A stretch of DNA of 64,000 bases. Origin: Ctena decussata. Lineage: Eukaryota; Mollusca; Bivalvia; Lucinida; Lucinidae. The notes under the pieces are model-generated. The model saw only the letters and a list, made by a program, of their open reading frames with translations. It was not told where the DNA came from and ran no database searches. Made by a program: the position numbers and the translations under genes. Shown here one piece after another: positions 42,990 to 53,894 of the stretch. How positions within the stretch are numbered: position 1 is the first letter of the stretch; every line of letters starts with the position of its first letter. The stretch is taken from the NCBI GenBank assembly GCA_963989385.1, contig OZ022508.1, positions 26,434,166 through 26,498,165 of the forward strand, written 5' to 3'.

Positions 42990-43830
42990 AAACCTCATAC
43001 GACCTTGCAAATAGGGTCAAGGTCACCAAAATTTAATCAGTTCTTTTCCACCTCCCGATTATACACTTGTCCATGTTTGGTCATAATCCATCAATCCCTT
43101 CAGGAGATATGGTGCACAAGAGCCATTTTTCAATATTCTTTGACCTTCTGTGACCTTGAAAATGAGATCAAGGTCTCCAAAATCTAATGAATTCTTTTCC
43201 ATCTCTCCGTGATGTGTATGTCCGAGTTTGGTTAAAATCCGTCAATCTATTCAGGAGATATGGTGCACACAAGCAATTTTTCAATATTCTTTGACCTCCT
43301 GTGTCCTTGAAAATAAAATCAAGGTCACCAAAATCTAATCAGTTCTTTTGCATTTCCCAATAATATATCTGTGTGAATTTAAAATCATCCAATCCTTTTA
43401 GGAAATACGGTCAAACAAGACAATTTTCAACAGTCTTTTACCTCCCTGTGGCCTTGGAAATTTGGTCATAGTCACCAAAATCTAATCGAATCTTTATGCC
43501 CACCCAATGATGTGTCTATGTGGGTTTGGTCAAAATCTGTCCATCCCTTCAGGAGATAGAGTGCAGACAAGAAGCTATACCAACGCAGATGCCGACTTTT
43601 CAACATCCTTTGATCTCCTGTGACCTTGAAAATAAGATCAAGGTCACCAAAATCTAATCAGTTCTTTCTCCCTCCAGTGATGCATCTGTGCAAGTTTGGT
43701 CAAAATCCATCAATCTCTTAAGGAGACAAAGTGCAGACAAGAAGCTACGCTGCTGCAGATGCAGACAGGATCCACACCCAAAACAATATGTCCACCACCC
43801 TCACTTCCTCATGGTGAGGGGACATAAAAA
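42990..43830. mobile_element. pearl/HINE-like element with ~158-bp repeats
   Basis: CAGGAGATATGGTGCAC-type blocks lie near 43100, 43253, 43400, 43552 and 43720, alternating with TGTGACCTTGAAAATAAGATCAAGGTCACC. The right end has a hairpin (CCCTCACTTCCTCATGGTGAGGG) followed by GACATAAAAA. The left boundary is uncertain. Confidence 0.65.
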
Positions 43831-43949
43831 TCATAAGACAGCATCTTGACTTCTAAACTATGATCATGGACACCAAAAATTAACCACTTATTTGGCTCTT
43901 CCTTGTTTTACCAGCAAATGAATTCAATCAATTTATACCCTTTTATAAA

Positions 43950-44404
43950 ATGGCCCTGAGCTGATTAGAACTCAATACTATCTAAGGGACATAGCTGAGA
44001 TAGAGAATGTACAGCGTAGGGCAACTAGAATGGTTGGTAACTTAAACCACCTTCCGTATCAGGAAAGGCTCAGGGAATTAGGGCTTCCCACCCTGGAATA
44101 CAGACGGGAACGTGCTGATATGATTGAGTTATACAAGATCATGCACTGTGTCGACAAAGTGAAAGAAGAAAAAGTTTTCCGTAGGAACACATACCAACGT
44201 ACCAGAGGACACAGTCTTAAATTATTCAAGGATAGGGCAAGAACGGAGGTCAGGAGGGGTGTGTTTAGGTCCCGGGTGGTTGGGCCTTGGAACTCTCTTA
44301 CAGAGGAAGTGGTTACAGCACCCACTCTTAATTCTTTTAAAGCACGTCTTAATAAATTTTGGTCACCCCATCCCCATAAGTTCAGTGCATCCTGCTACAA
44401 TTAG
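43950..44404 (+). pseudogene. LINE ORF2 C-terminal fragment
   Basis: The frame reads I-E-N-V-Q-R-R-A-T-R before the ATG at 44030, then L-P-Y-Q-E-R-L, L-P-T-L-E-Y-R-R, A-D-M-I-E-L-Y, G-H-S-L-K-L and V-V-G-P-W-N-S-L, and stops at 44404. This is the region after the RT thumb in non-LTR elements, distinct in sequence from the LINE at 14661. The RT core is absent, so it is 5'-truncated. The frame is intact to the stop, suggesting a fairly recent insertion. Confidence 0.8.
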
Positions 44405-44527
44405 TAGCATCTGGAAGCTATCATTTTGAAAACTACCGGTCTGATAAAGCATATAATAAAGGGCCTAAGAAACTATTAGTTTATGTGGTGGACATCCACA
44501 TTTGGCCTCGGAACAGTGTAAACAGTG

Positions 44528-44616
44528 TAAACAATACTCAAGACCACAATGTAGGGATGGGAAGGAGGGGGTAGGGGGCCTTTCCTTCCCTACATTTTGG
44601 TCTTGAGTATTGAGTT
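44528..44616. repeat. hairpin downstream of the LINE fragment
   Basis: AATACTCAAGACCACAATGT and TAGGGA pair with TCCCTACATTTTGGTCTTGAGTATT across a G-rich loop. AGAACTCAATACT at 43967 is also the complement of AGTATTGAGTTCT at 44604, so inverted ends bracket the LINE fragment. Confidence 0.65.
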
Positions 44617-44736
44617 CTATTTCCGGTGGTAATTTTGATAGACTACGTTAAGACAATGTTGGAAAAAATTGATAACTTTTCCATAGAAGATTATAGAAGA
44701 TACCTTAATTCCCGTCTCTATATGGTTTCAATATTA

Positions 44737-44950
44737 GGGGAGAGTCTGGTAACTTCGGACAGCGGGTAAATTCGGACAGCGATATTGTTTCCTTTATCTG
44801 TCAGTTGTTTGGAACTAAAATAAAAATAACTGGCCAAACACTGAAAATCCTGATGAGACGGCTCATTATGAGCCGTCTCATCTGGATTTTCACTGTTTGC
44901 AATGGTATGTCCGAATTTACCCCCATGCCCGAAGTTACTCGACTCTACAC
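44737..44950. mobile_element. palindromic MITE, family A, copy 5
   Basis: The ends are GGGGAGAGTCTGGTAACTTC and GAAGTTACTCGACTCTACAC, flanked by TA (44735-44736, 44951-44952). The central CTCATTATGAG is a perfect palindrome. Confidence 0.8.
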
Positions 44951-45401
44951 TACTATATAAAATTAATAACAAGGCACAGCTTAACATATTTCATTCTTTT
45001 ACAGCAATAGCACTGTAGTATTAATTGGAAAAAAAAATGTAAAAATGTCATAAAAATCTAACAATTACAGATCTATCCTGAATATAACTCAGAGTTTTAG
45101 GTAAGTCAGAGTCCCCAGGGCATTCTTTCACTGGGTATTACCAATTTGCTTATCTATATGAGAACTTGCAAAGTGGCTGTTGACCAAGAATTTGGTCAAA
45201 AGCAATACTGGTAATGGTTGTCAACTGAGCTGGTACTGCTGTTAATTGTTTTGGTCAGCAGCCACTGTTACATGCATGGTAACTGATTGTTAGTACCCTT
45301 TTGCTTTTTTTATCATTTTACCATATAAAATACATTGATGGGATTAAGTAAATGTGATCTTCTCTTTCTGCAGGCATTCATAATGAAGCCTTACAACATA
45401 T

Positions 45402-45631
45402 GAGCCGCAACAGGACAAAAACCAACAGTGGCATATCAGCCATGCAAAGATGCAAATCAGCCTGGGTATCCACCCAGTCTGATCAGTCTTCACTGTGTCC
45501 TTAAAGAGCTAAGGGTCAAAGCTATCTCATAGCCAACAGCAAAGATTCTGCTTAGACTGGGCGGATGCCCAGGCTGATCAAGTCTTTGCTGGGCGCACAT
45601 GCCACTTTGTTGGTTTTGTTGTGTCACAGCT
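45402..45631. mobile_element. palindromic MITE, family B, copy 5, with ~9-bp target duplication
   Basis: The ends are GAGCCGCAACAGGACAAAAA and TTTTGTTGTGTCACAGC. Flanks are TACAACATA (before) and TACAACGTA (after), one mismatch in nine. A 9-bp duplication would fit Mutator-like mobilisation of the family, but copies 1 and 2 do not show it clearly. Confidence 0.7.
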
Positions 45632-45659
45632 TACAACGTATCTTTTTAAGATGTATGGA

Positions 45660-45733
45660 TACATTTTAAGGGAGGCAACTCTGCCATTTTCAATTTTGAT
45701 TCCTTTCTCAATGGAGGTTAACTCTTACAGGAA
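45660..45733. repeat. dispersed repeat family R1, left half, interrupted
   Basis: GAGGCAACTCTGCCATTTTC, CTCAATGGAGG and AACTCTTACAGGAA. The rest of the copy resumes at 50120, after the pearl/HINE-like element. Confidence 0.6.
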
Positions 45734-47169
45734 CAAGAGGCCCAAATGGGCCTGATATCGCTCACCTGGCTATTATGCAACGGGACCATTCTGATACAAA
45801 ATTGGTCCAATTCTACTGATTTCTTATTTTCACATTTTGCTACTTTTAGTAACAGAGGCCAGCTTGCCTGGTCTTTATTTATTTACTTTTGAAACACCTC
45901 AATGCAAGAATCATTTTGCCACAAATTTCATCAAAATCCATCCAGGGGCTACTGAGATATTGCCAGTTTCATGTTTTGTGCTATTTTTAGTAACGGCAGA
46001 TGGCTGCCATCTTGGATTGCCAAAATGCAAAAAATCGAAAAGCCTTCATGCAAGGACCATTTTGACACAAATTTGGTCCATTTCCATAGTAATTTTCCAA
46101 TTTTCACATTTTGCTATTTTAAGTAACACAGGCCAACTTGACGTATCTATATTTGTTAATATTTGAAACACCTCAAAGCAAGAATCATTTTGCCACAAAT
46201 TTCATCTAAATCCATTCAGCGGTTACTGAGATATATTCATTTTCATGTTTTGTGCTATTTTTAGTAACGGCAGATGGCGGCCATCTTGGAATGCCAAAAT
46301 GGAAAAAATCGAAAAAGCTTAATGAAAGGAACATTCTGACACAAAATTAGCCCAATTCCATTGACATTTTCTAATTTTCACATTTTTCTATTTTTAGTAA
46401 CAGAGGCCAATATGACTGGTCTACAGTTAGATATTTTTGAAACATCTCAATGCAAGAATCATTTTGACACAAATTTCATCAAAATCCATTCAGCGGTTAC
46501 TGAGATATTGTCATTTTCATGTTTTGTGCTATTTTTAGTAACAGCAGATGGTGGCCATCTTGGAATGCCAAATTGCAATAAATCGAAACGACTTCATCAC
46601 GGGTGGTAAACCTAGGAACTACCACGAAATTGTGTTAACGTAATTTTGTTCCCAAGCCACATACGGGACATTACGGGGTAGTTTCCAGGCCGAAAAACTG
46701 ATAAACAAAGGTTGGTGTCATTTTGGTTTTTGTTTTATTTTACTACTAAGAACGAACAATGGTGAAATCGGCCAATATGGTTCCGTGTAAATATGTCTCA
46801 GCGTCCCCTCTAGCCCCAAATTTTATATGAAAAGTTATTTTCTTTCTTTAGATTTTTGTTTCCCCACTGAGCATCGGACCAACTTTCCCCAACGTACAGT
46901 GCTAGTTCGAAGGATTTTAGCCCGTATCTGTCAAATTAAATTGAATATGATATCATTTGCCGATGAAAATGCTAAAAAGACCCTTAATAAACGTTTCTAC
47001 ACAGAAAAAAAATCCGAGCGTTTACTCGTAAAAGATTCATGCCCCGTTTGTCCTGTGCGGTAGTTTCCAGCGCATCGTGGTAGTTAAAATGCTATTGTGG
47101 TAGTTGCCAAGACTATGTAGTAGTTCCCATCTACAGGTTTTCCGCTCGTTTAAGAATCGCCAATACTAG

Positions 47170-47466
47170 TGCACCTATCAATATTTTCCGCCAGGGGGGG
47201 GGGGGGGGATACCTTGGGGATTAGACAGCCAAAAAATCCCAACCCATGGGAATTAGATAGAACACCTACAAACGGGGTTGGGACATTTGATACTTTTCTG
47301 GAAGTTCTAAATTAGATTTAATAACAAATTTGATGGCCCACCAAAGGAATTTGTGACACCACATATTTGCTTATGGGTAGGGAATTGGAGCGAAAGTTTT
47401 CAAAATTGTCTTATTCCCCATGGGTATCCCGCCGCCTCCCTCTCGGGGAAAACATTGATAGGTGCA
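47170..47466. mobile_element. 297-bp MITE nested in the 2.25-kb element
   Basis: TGCACCTATCAATATTTTCC and GGAAAACATTGATAGGTGCA are inverted ends, with inner arms GGGATACC...GGGGATTAGA / TTATTCCCCATGGGTATCCC. A G-run of about 14 sits in the left arm. The target duplication is unclear. Confidence 0.65.
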
Positions 47467-47794
47467 TTGGGACCAGTCGTGACTCAATTTTATAATTGAT
47501 ATGCGTTTCACTGAGAGAAATAATACCCATAAAACTAAGAGCTTATACAGTTGTAAGAAGCAGCCCCTTTCCAAAATGTGGTCTGTCAAATTGTTTGCTC
47601 GTTTAAATACATGTTTACAACCGTTTTCATAACTTCATATTTTCCTGTTTTGGCATCGTCTGATTGTAATGTCTGCTTGTCGTCACTTATTTTTTCCATA
47701 GTACAGTAGAAGAGAATTTACCTATCGCATTTGTTTCCATATTAGACATTTGTACCCCGATTGGGGGAGGTAAAATGGCTATTTTGGGTATTTT

Positions 47795-48000
47795 CAGACA
47801 TCTGTGCAAAAAGTTAATGAAGTGAAGCATATTCTATACTCTCCTCATATCAGGAAACCTATTTCAAAAGTGGACATCTGTGCAAAAAGTTAATGAAGTG
47901 AAGCTTATTCTATATTCTCCTCATATCAGGAAACCTATTTCAAAAGTGGTTTGCGGTGGTTTGGGGTGGTTTGCGGTGGTTTGCAGTGGTTTGCGGTAAT
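47795..48000. repeat. two ~77-bp direct repeats and a TGGTTTGCGG array
   Basis: CATCTGTGCAAAAAGTTAATGAAGTGAAGC...TCATATCAGGAAACC recurs at about 47800 and 47877 with two or three differences. It is followed by five GGTTTGCGGT-type decamers at 47946-47996. Confidence 0.8.
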
Positions 48001-50119
48001 TCGATGGTCCCTCGGGTTGGGTCACTTTTTATATACATGTGAGTGCGACGATGAACGGGCATGTTATAAGATAATTATAAGGCATGTTTATTCAACAACA
48101 AATTAGCTATGTGAATATCCCTTCTTTTCATTCTTCTCATCATTTCAATAGCCCACTTAATTTAAAATTCAGGCAGTCGACAAATTTTATCCGACAAAAG
48201 GTTGTTTGAAAAGGTCTTGTATGAATAAGAGGGGTATTCAAGGTTCGGCCCGAACACCCCGTCTTTAAAAATTTGAAGTAGCCCCTGAGTAGTGAACATC
48301 CGCTGATGGGAACTACTACTAAAATCCTACAAAGTCTTGGCAACTACCACGATAGCATTTTAACTACCACGTTGAGCTGGAAACTACCACACAGGACAAA
48401 CGGGGCCTGAATCTTTTACGAGTAAACTCTTGGCTTCTGTTTTCTATGCAGGAACGTTAAGTAAGGGTCTTTGTATCATTTTCATCGGCAAATGATATCA
48501 AATTCAATATAATTTGATGGATAGGAGCTCAATTCCTTCGAATTGGCACTGTACTTTATGGAAAATTGACCCGATACTCAGTGCGGGCGCAAAAATCTAA
48601 AGAAAGAAAATAACTTTTCATATAAAATTTGGGGCTAGAGGGGACGCTGAGACATATTTACACGGAACCATATTGGCCGATTTCACCATTGTTCGTTCTT
48701 AGTAGTAAAATAAAACAAAAACCAAAATGACACCAACCTTTGTTTATCAGTTTTTCGGCCTGGAAACTACCCCGTAATGTCCCGTATGTGGCTTGGGAAC
48801 AAAATTACGTTAACACAATTTCGTGGTAGTTCCTAGGTTTACCACCCGTGTTCATGCAAGGAACATTCTGACACATAATTGGTCCAATTCCATTCAAGGG
48901 TTCTTGAGTAACTGTCATTTTTATGTTTGTGCTATTTTTAGTAACACCAGATGGCAGCCATCTTGGAATGCCAAATTGCAATTAATCGAAATGGCTTCAT
49001 GCAAGGAACATTCTGACACAAAATTGGTCCAATTCCATTCAAGGGTTCTTGAGTAATTGTCATTTTTATGTTTGTGCTATTTTTAGTAACACCAGATGGC
49101 GGCCATCTTGGAATGCCGAATTGCAATTAATCGAAACGGCTTCATGCAAGGAACATTCTGACACAAAATTGGTCCAATTCCATTCAAGGGTTCTTGAGTA
49201 ATTGTCATTTTTATCTTTGTGCTATTTTTAGTAACGGCCCCCATGGTGGCCATCTTGGATAGTCAACTGGCACAAAATTGAAATAATTCCATTCAAGAAC
49301 CATTTTTGACCAAATCTGGTCAGAATTGGTTGCATTTTCTTGAGATATTGACATTTGAGCAAAATCGGTCTTGTAAACGCTAAGTAGGTCACTGTGACCT
49401 AATTCCGCTATAGATTTTTTTTATTTTTACAATTTTTAATACCAAGGCCCCATTCATGTTCCATGCAAACTTTCAACCAAATATACCAAACGGTTCTGGA
49501 GAAGAAGTTGATTTTGTTGTTTTTGCTATTTTTAGTAACGGCGGCCATCTTGGATTCTTGACCTGACCCAATTTTACAATTTTGAAACCCTGCAGTCTGG
49601 TCATGCTCCATGTGAAATTTGAGATCCATGGGTTCAGTGGTTTTAGAGAAGAAGTTGTTTGAAGTTGTTTAAATAGGTCCTTTTTTGACATTGGCATTTG
49701 AGCAAAATTACACTCATAAACAGAAAGTAGGTCACTGTGACAAAACTCCGCTACAGATTTTTTTCATTTTTACAATTTTGAATACCAAGGTTTTACTTAT
49801 GTTCCATGCCAAAATTCAGACAAATATACCCAGTGGTTCTGGAGAAGAAGTTTATTTTGTTGTTTTTGCTATTTTTAGTAACGGCGGCCATCTTGGATTT
49901 TCAACCTGACCCAATTTTATAATTCTGAGACCCTGGAGTCAGGTCATGCTCCATGTGAAATTTGAGAACCATGGGACCAGTAGTTTTACAGAAGAAGATG
50001 TTTGAATATTTGTTTTTAGGTGTTGACGGACACATTGTGTGACGACGCACGACGCACGCCGGACGCATTGGTATGACAATAGCTCACTATGGCCCTTCGG
50101 GCCAGGTGAGCTAAAAATC

Positions 50120-50460
50120 AACTCTTACAGGAAATAATTTTCACTCTTACTCTTAGGATCAAATTCTTTCCTTTGAGAGTAGACACTATTTTGAAGGACT
50201 TCTTCATTGGCAAAACAAAAAAAAGAAAGCCATAAAAGTTGTCCCCCTTTGCAAGAATGGCAGAAAAAATGAAGGTGTGCTGGCTTTCCTGTAAGGAGAG
50301 TTCCCACTCAAAAGGGGTCAACTCTTGAAGAGAAAAATTTGCTCCCCTAGGAGCAAATTACATGTATTTTTTTATAGAGTTGTCCCCCCCCCACTGAAAA
50401 GGGAGGTAGAAATGAACACAGCAGAGTGGCTTCCCTTATAAAGTGTACTCATTCATCTTA
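50120..50460. repeat. dispersed repeat family R1, right half and a further copy
   Basis: It resumes the copy cut at 45733 (TCAACTCTTACAGGAAATAA...CTTTGAGAGTAGACACTATT). A second copy runs from about 50300 (GGGGTCAACTCTTGAAGAG, TTGCTCCCCTAGGAGC, GTGTACTCATTCATCTTAA). Confidence 0.55.
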
Positions 50461-50497
50461 AATGAGCTTCAGAAAATACATATATGTACAATCAATA

Positions 50498-50668
50498 CAG
50501 TCAAACCTGCTTTAAAAGGTCATTCAAGGAGACACACAAAACCTGGCTGCTTAAGACAGGTGATTCCTTTATACACGTTCATTTGCACTGTATTTTGGTG
50601 CAAGGAACCAAAGGTGTCTGATAAAGACATGTGACCCCTTAATAGTGATCACAAGATAGGTTTGACTG
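50498..50668. mobile_element. 171-bp pogo/Tc1-type MITE with TA duplication
   Basis: TA at 50496-50497 and 50669-50670. Inverted ends are CAGTCAAACCTG and AGGTTTGACTG, with inner GGTCATTCAAGGAG. The layout is typical of pogo-derived MITEs. Confidence 0.82.
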
Positions 50669-50806
50669 TATAGACTGATCAGAAAGGCTAGCACAGGTGC
50701 TCATGCTGATCTGAGTCTTGTACATCGTCATTTTTTCTCATGACTCAGCTAAAATACTTGACTTCTCTCGAACTATTTTGTTACAACCTTGGAATACCAT
50801 TATCTT

Positions 50807-51034
50807 AAGGTGAATGGGTACACTTTCAGGTGAAGCAAAACTGCCAGTCTTTTCAATAGGGATCAACCCTTAAAGGTAAAAGATTGCTCCTGGAGGAGAA
50901 TCTTTTACCTTTAAGAGTAGATCCCCTTTTTGGAAAATGTTTCTTCCACCAGGGTAGCAAGCATGAAGTTCTGAAAGTTGTTCCCCTTTGTAGAAATATC
51001 TGAAAAACATGGAGGTGTACCCATGCACCTTAAA
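50807..51034. repeat. dispersed repeat family R1, copy
   Basis: AAGGTGAATGGGTACACTTTCAGG, GGGATCAACCCTTAAAGG, the palindromic core AGATTGCTCCTGGAGGAGAATCT, AGAGTAGATCCCC, then GTACCCATGCACCTTAAA. Both ends are visible and are inverted copies of each other. Confidence 0.7.
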
Positions 51035-51237
51035 CTGTTTATCACAGATCATTACACCATCAGCTGCATATGAACACATTTTCATGACAATATTTTACAT
51101 TTTTTATTATACATAAATATTACCCTGAGTCCCTGACTACTGGGACATGTTTACCTATTATCTCAAAAAAAACAAAAAAAACATTAGTTCAAATTTCAGG
51201 TCACTTACAGTAATTTACTGTAACTGTCCCAAATTTT

Positions 51238-51534
51238 GAAGGTGTATGGGTACATCCCCATGGTTTTCTGCCCTTTTTATTTTCTTAAGGGAGAAAACTT
51301 GTAACTTTCTGCTTGCTTCCCTTGATAAATAAAGAGTTTCCACTCAGGCATCTTAGTTTCTAATGTTAAAGTAAGTAAGTAAAGAATTTATTTTATGAGG
51401 GTGACAACATTTAAAGGAAATAATTTGCTCCCTGAGGAGCCTGTTGTTTTCTTTAAGTGCTGACCCCCATTGAAAAGGAAGGGAAAAATGAATATGACAG
51501 AGTTGCTAAACCTGAAAGTGTACCCATTCACCCT
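51238..51534. repeat. dispersed repeat family R1, copy
   Basis: GAAGGTGTATGGGTACATCC at the left and GTGTACCCATTCACCCTAAG at the right are inverted ends. The interior has TTTGCTCCCTGAGGAGCC. Confidence 0.7.
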
Positions 51535-52360
51535 AAGACTGGGTTTCAATTTCTGTTTACTCTCCATACAAAATCATTTTGTTGACCCTCATTAGAAACA
51601 TGTCCCAGGATCACTTTATAAAACCAAACCCCATCTGTATCTATGCTGAAAGTAAATGGAACACATATTGTACCTGGTATAATTTTTTTCAGCCAGATTT
51701 AGTTATGCTCATATATCCATGTACTGTAATGACCCTAAAATTTCTGACACCCAAAAGTCAGACAATTATTGTTGGAAAATTCTTAGACAGTGGATTTTAC
51801 ACAGGTTAATGCATCCAAATGATGCTTACTGAATAGCAAACATTCTATGCCCTGATCAAACTGCTCTTTCAGGAGCAGTTTGATCTGGGTCTACAATGTT
51901 TGCTCAGACACGTCTGTCCAAATATCTAAGGTCAGTAAGGTAATGATACAGAATTAACAGTTACAGCACCAAAAATGAAAATAGCTGAATTTGCATTTGA
52001 ACAGTATAGAGTAAAATGAGGTGGCACATAATGAGCTGCCTCCGTTGGGACTACATTATTTGCCTTCTAGTCATTGAATTCTCAATATTATATAGCTTTG
52101 ACAAAACTTTTTTTTTTTACATTTTGCAGATATGTAAATGTTGTTATTGCCTTTTTGGCACTTTAAGGTTAAAACAAGACAAATCGCAATTATCGTCTTC
52201 TTGACTGATACATGTAGTATGGACATTTTGCTAAAAGAAAAATCATACTGAGCAAAAAATGGTTTACCCTGGTTCATAACTGTATATTATGTTCTGTTTA
52301 TAAACTGTAATGAGTGTATTATAATATGTCTGTATATACCACTCTAATAATGTTACACAA
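51535..52360. other. non-coding
   Basis: A short hairpin GATCAAACTGCTCTTTCAGGAGCAGTTTGATC lies at 51854-51885. No other feature supported. Confidence 0.4.
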
Positions 52361-52365
52361 GAGGG

Positions 52366-52487
52366 AGATCAGGAGATGACTTAATACAAGCGTTTCGCTT
52401 ACCTTCAGATCCTGTACCATGTTATATTGTACTTTTCTAGTAATTATGTAATTTACATTGAATAAATATTGTTTAAACCAATGTCAC
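52366..52487 (+). repeat. retrotransposon 3' tail, copy 1
   Basis: AGGAGATGACTTAATACAAG, GATCCTGTACCATGTTATATTG, then GAATAAATATTGTTTAAACC. Closely similar tails lie on the minus strand at 57150-57275 and 58960-59065. The end matches the design of the LINE tail at 23240-23261. Confidence 0.65.
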
Positions 52488-52621
52488 ACAAAATTTTTCA
52501 ACACAATTCAAGGCTTTTTAGACATGATGACACAAAATAATAGTAATAATAATATTCATATCACATGACCACTGTAAATAACTACTGTTTTTCTTTGTTT
52601 ATAAGACATTTTTCCCCTTCC

Positions 52622-52677
52622 AAAACATCTCAAAGATCTAGATCCATCTTGTAAGATGGATCTAGATCTTTGGGATT
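52622..52677. repeat. hairpin around GATCTAGATCCATCTT
   Basis: CAAAGATCTAGATCCATCTT and AAGATGGATCTAGATCTTTG are perfect inverted copies separated by a few bases. Confidence 0.8.
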
Positions 52678-52689
52678 GTTTTGGAATAG

Positions 52690-53640
52690 AAAACCCTATT
52701 TAATAGCTGAATTACATAAAACTGATTTACATATTTGGAGTTATTGTTGAAAGATGAACTCCCGTCTTATAACCAAATAAATACAGTAGCTATTGTGAAA
52801 GAAAAGACCCAGTCTCTTACTGCTTCTTAAGTTGCATCTTTTATCAGGGTCTGCACTGTTTGCTATTTGGCTGATCTCACATATGACATCAAATCTGAAG
52901 ATGGGCATATGTTGAATATGTCACATGCTGCACAAATCAAATTACATGTATGTGAAAAGACACATCACTATCCTACAGAGGACAATATTAATCTACATTC
53001 CGTTAACTCGAAGACCTGCAATTATGCAAAACAAATACAATCAACAACTTGCGGAAAAACAGTGTAAAAACAAAATGATCAACAATTATTGTTTTCATTT
53101 ATATTCTGTTTCTTCAATAAGGTGACAATCGGTCATTCTACTATGTATTCTGCTGATAATGAAGTTGACCATATGCAAACTAAAAATTACATTTCCCTGT
53201 TGGTGTACATGAAATTTATTTCTCAAAGAATGAAAAAGAACTTTTTTTTTGTTTCTGTTTATTATCGTCATTTTAGTTTTATGATAACCTACATGAAAAC
53301 TGGAAGAAATATTCCAAAAAAGCTTTGTTTATCTACACTTAAAATCTTGAAATAAAGAAGTACCATTTCTCAGCATCCAAATACGTCATAGCTTAATTGA
53401 TATTGACAAATGCCTTCTGGCAGGCTATAATAAGTCTATTCGAGTAATTAGTAAGGTAAATGTTAAGGTATTATGATTAAGATTATCATGAAATGGTAAT
53501 GACAAACTTAATGACCTATTCCACTACTGGGCCCAGTTGTCACTTGTTCACAGAATTGTTAGCTTCATGTTAGTCATGGATTCGTTGCCTTCTAAGAAGT
53601 AGTATACAGAAACTCAAGTGAGCTTATATTTTTTGCAGAA
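52690..53640. other. non-coding
   Basis: Two overlapping short frames (52867-53125) and one at 53089-53355 have no splice-site or motif support. Nothing else recognised. Confidence 0.35.
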
Positions 53641-53651
53641 AAATGAGCTCC

Positions 53652-53894
53652 AAGGGCGTAGCTACCTTTACGCAAATACGCTGGTGCGTATTGAAATTTT
53701 GTCAAATTGACAAAATTTCAACACACACCTGCGTATTTTAATGCTGAAATGTTGTTAATTGGGCATAATTTTAATACTAACTGCCAAGAGACACGAAAAT
53801 TTGAAATGTCTTAGCGGCTTAGCCCCCTATTAGTACCCTCAGTGAGTATCAAACATGATTGTGCGTACTGTGTGGTTGCCCCTAGCTACGCCCC
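53652..53894. mobile_element. 243-bp hAT-like MITE with 8-bp target duplication
   Basis: TGAGCTCC at 53644-53651 and 53895-53902. Inverted ends are AAGGGCGTAGCTACC and CCTAGCTACGCCCC. GGGGCGTAGC-type ends with 8-bp duplications are typical of hAT MITEs. Inside, AAATTTTGTCAAATTGACAAAATTT is a perfect palindrome. Confidence 0.8.

Larger units (their letters stand above)
46598..48850. mobile_element. 2.25-kb element with ~545-bp terminal inverted repeats and 5-bp target duplication
   Basis: TTCAT at 46593-46597 and 48851-48855. The surrounding repeat units confirm the uninterrupted order CTTCATGCAAGG. The inverted ends start CACGGGTGGTAAACCTAGGA and are almost perfect for ~260 bp, then less so to about 47145 / 48300. 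Near the inner edge of each arm are repeated GGTAGTTNCC words (TGCGGTAGTTTCCAGC, GTGGTAGTTGCCAAG). The 78-codon frame within the left arm (46827-47063) is also present, degraded, in the right arm, and resembles no known protein. CAC-type ends with 5-bp duplications are known from Transib, but no transposase is present. Confidence 0.82.
45734..50119. mobile_element. large pearl/HINE-like element with long repeats, split by a 2.25-kb insertion
   Basis: Starts CAAGAGGCCCAAATGGGCC (hairpin) and CGCTCACCTGG. Ends CAATAGCTCACTATGGCCC, TTCGGGCCAGGTGAGCTAAAAA. Units of about 274 bp on the left (TTAGTAACAGAGGCCA near 45845, 46120, 46393) contain GCCATCTTGGA and CAAGAATCATTTTG. On the right, units of about 143 bp (near 48940, 49082, 49228) and ~350 bp follow. 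A short ACGACGCACGACGC tract precedes the end. The flanking AACTCTTACAGGAA occurs on both sides (45720-45733, 50120-50133). Confidence 0.72.

Noticed and set aside
42816..43187. 123-codon plus-strand open frame
   Set aside because: It runs into the ~158-bp tandem repeats and shares sequence with non-coding units.
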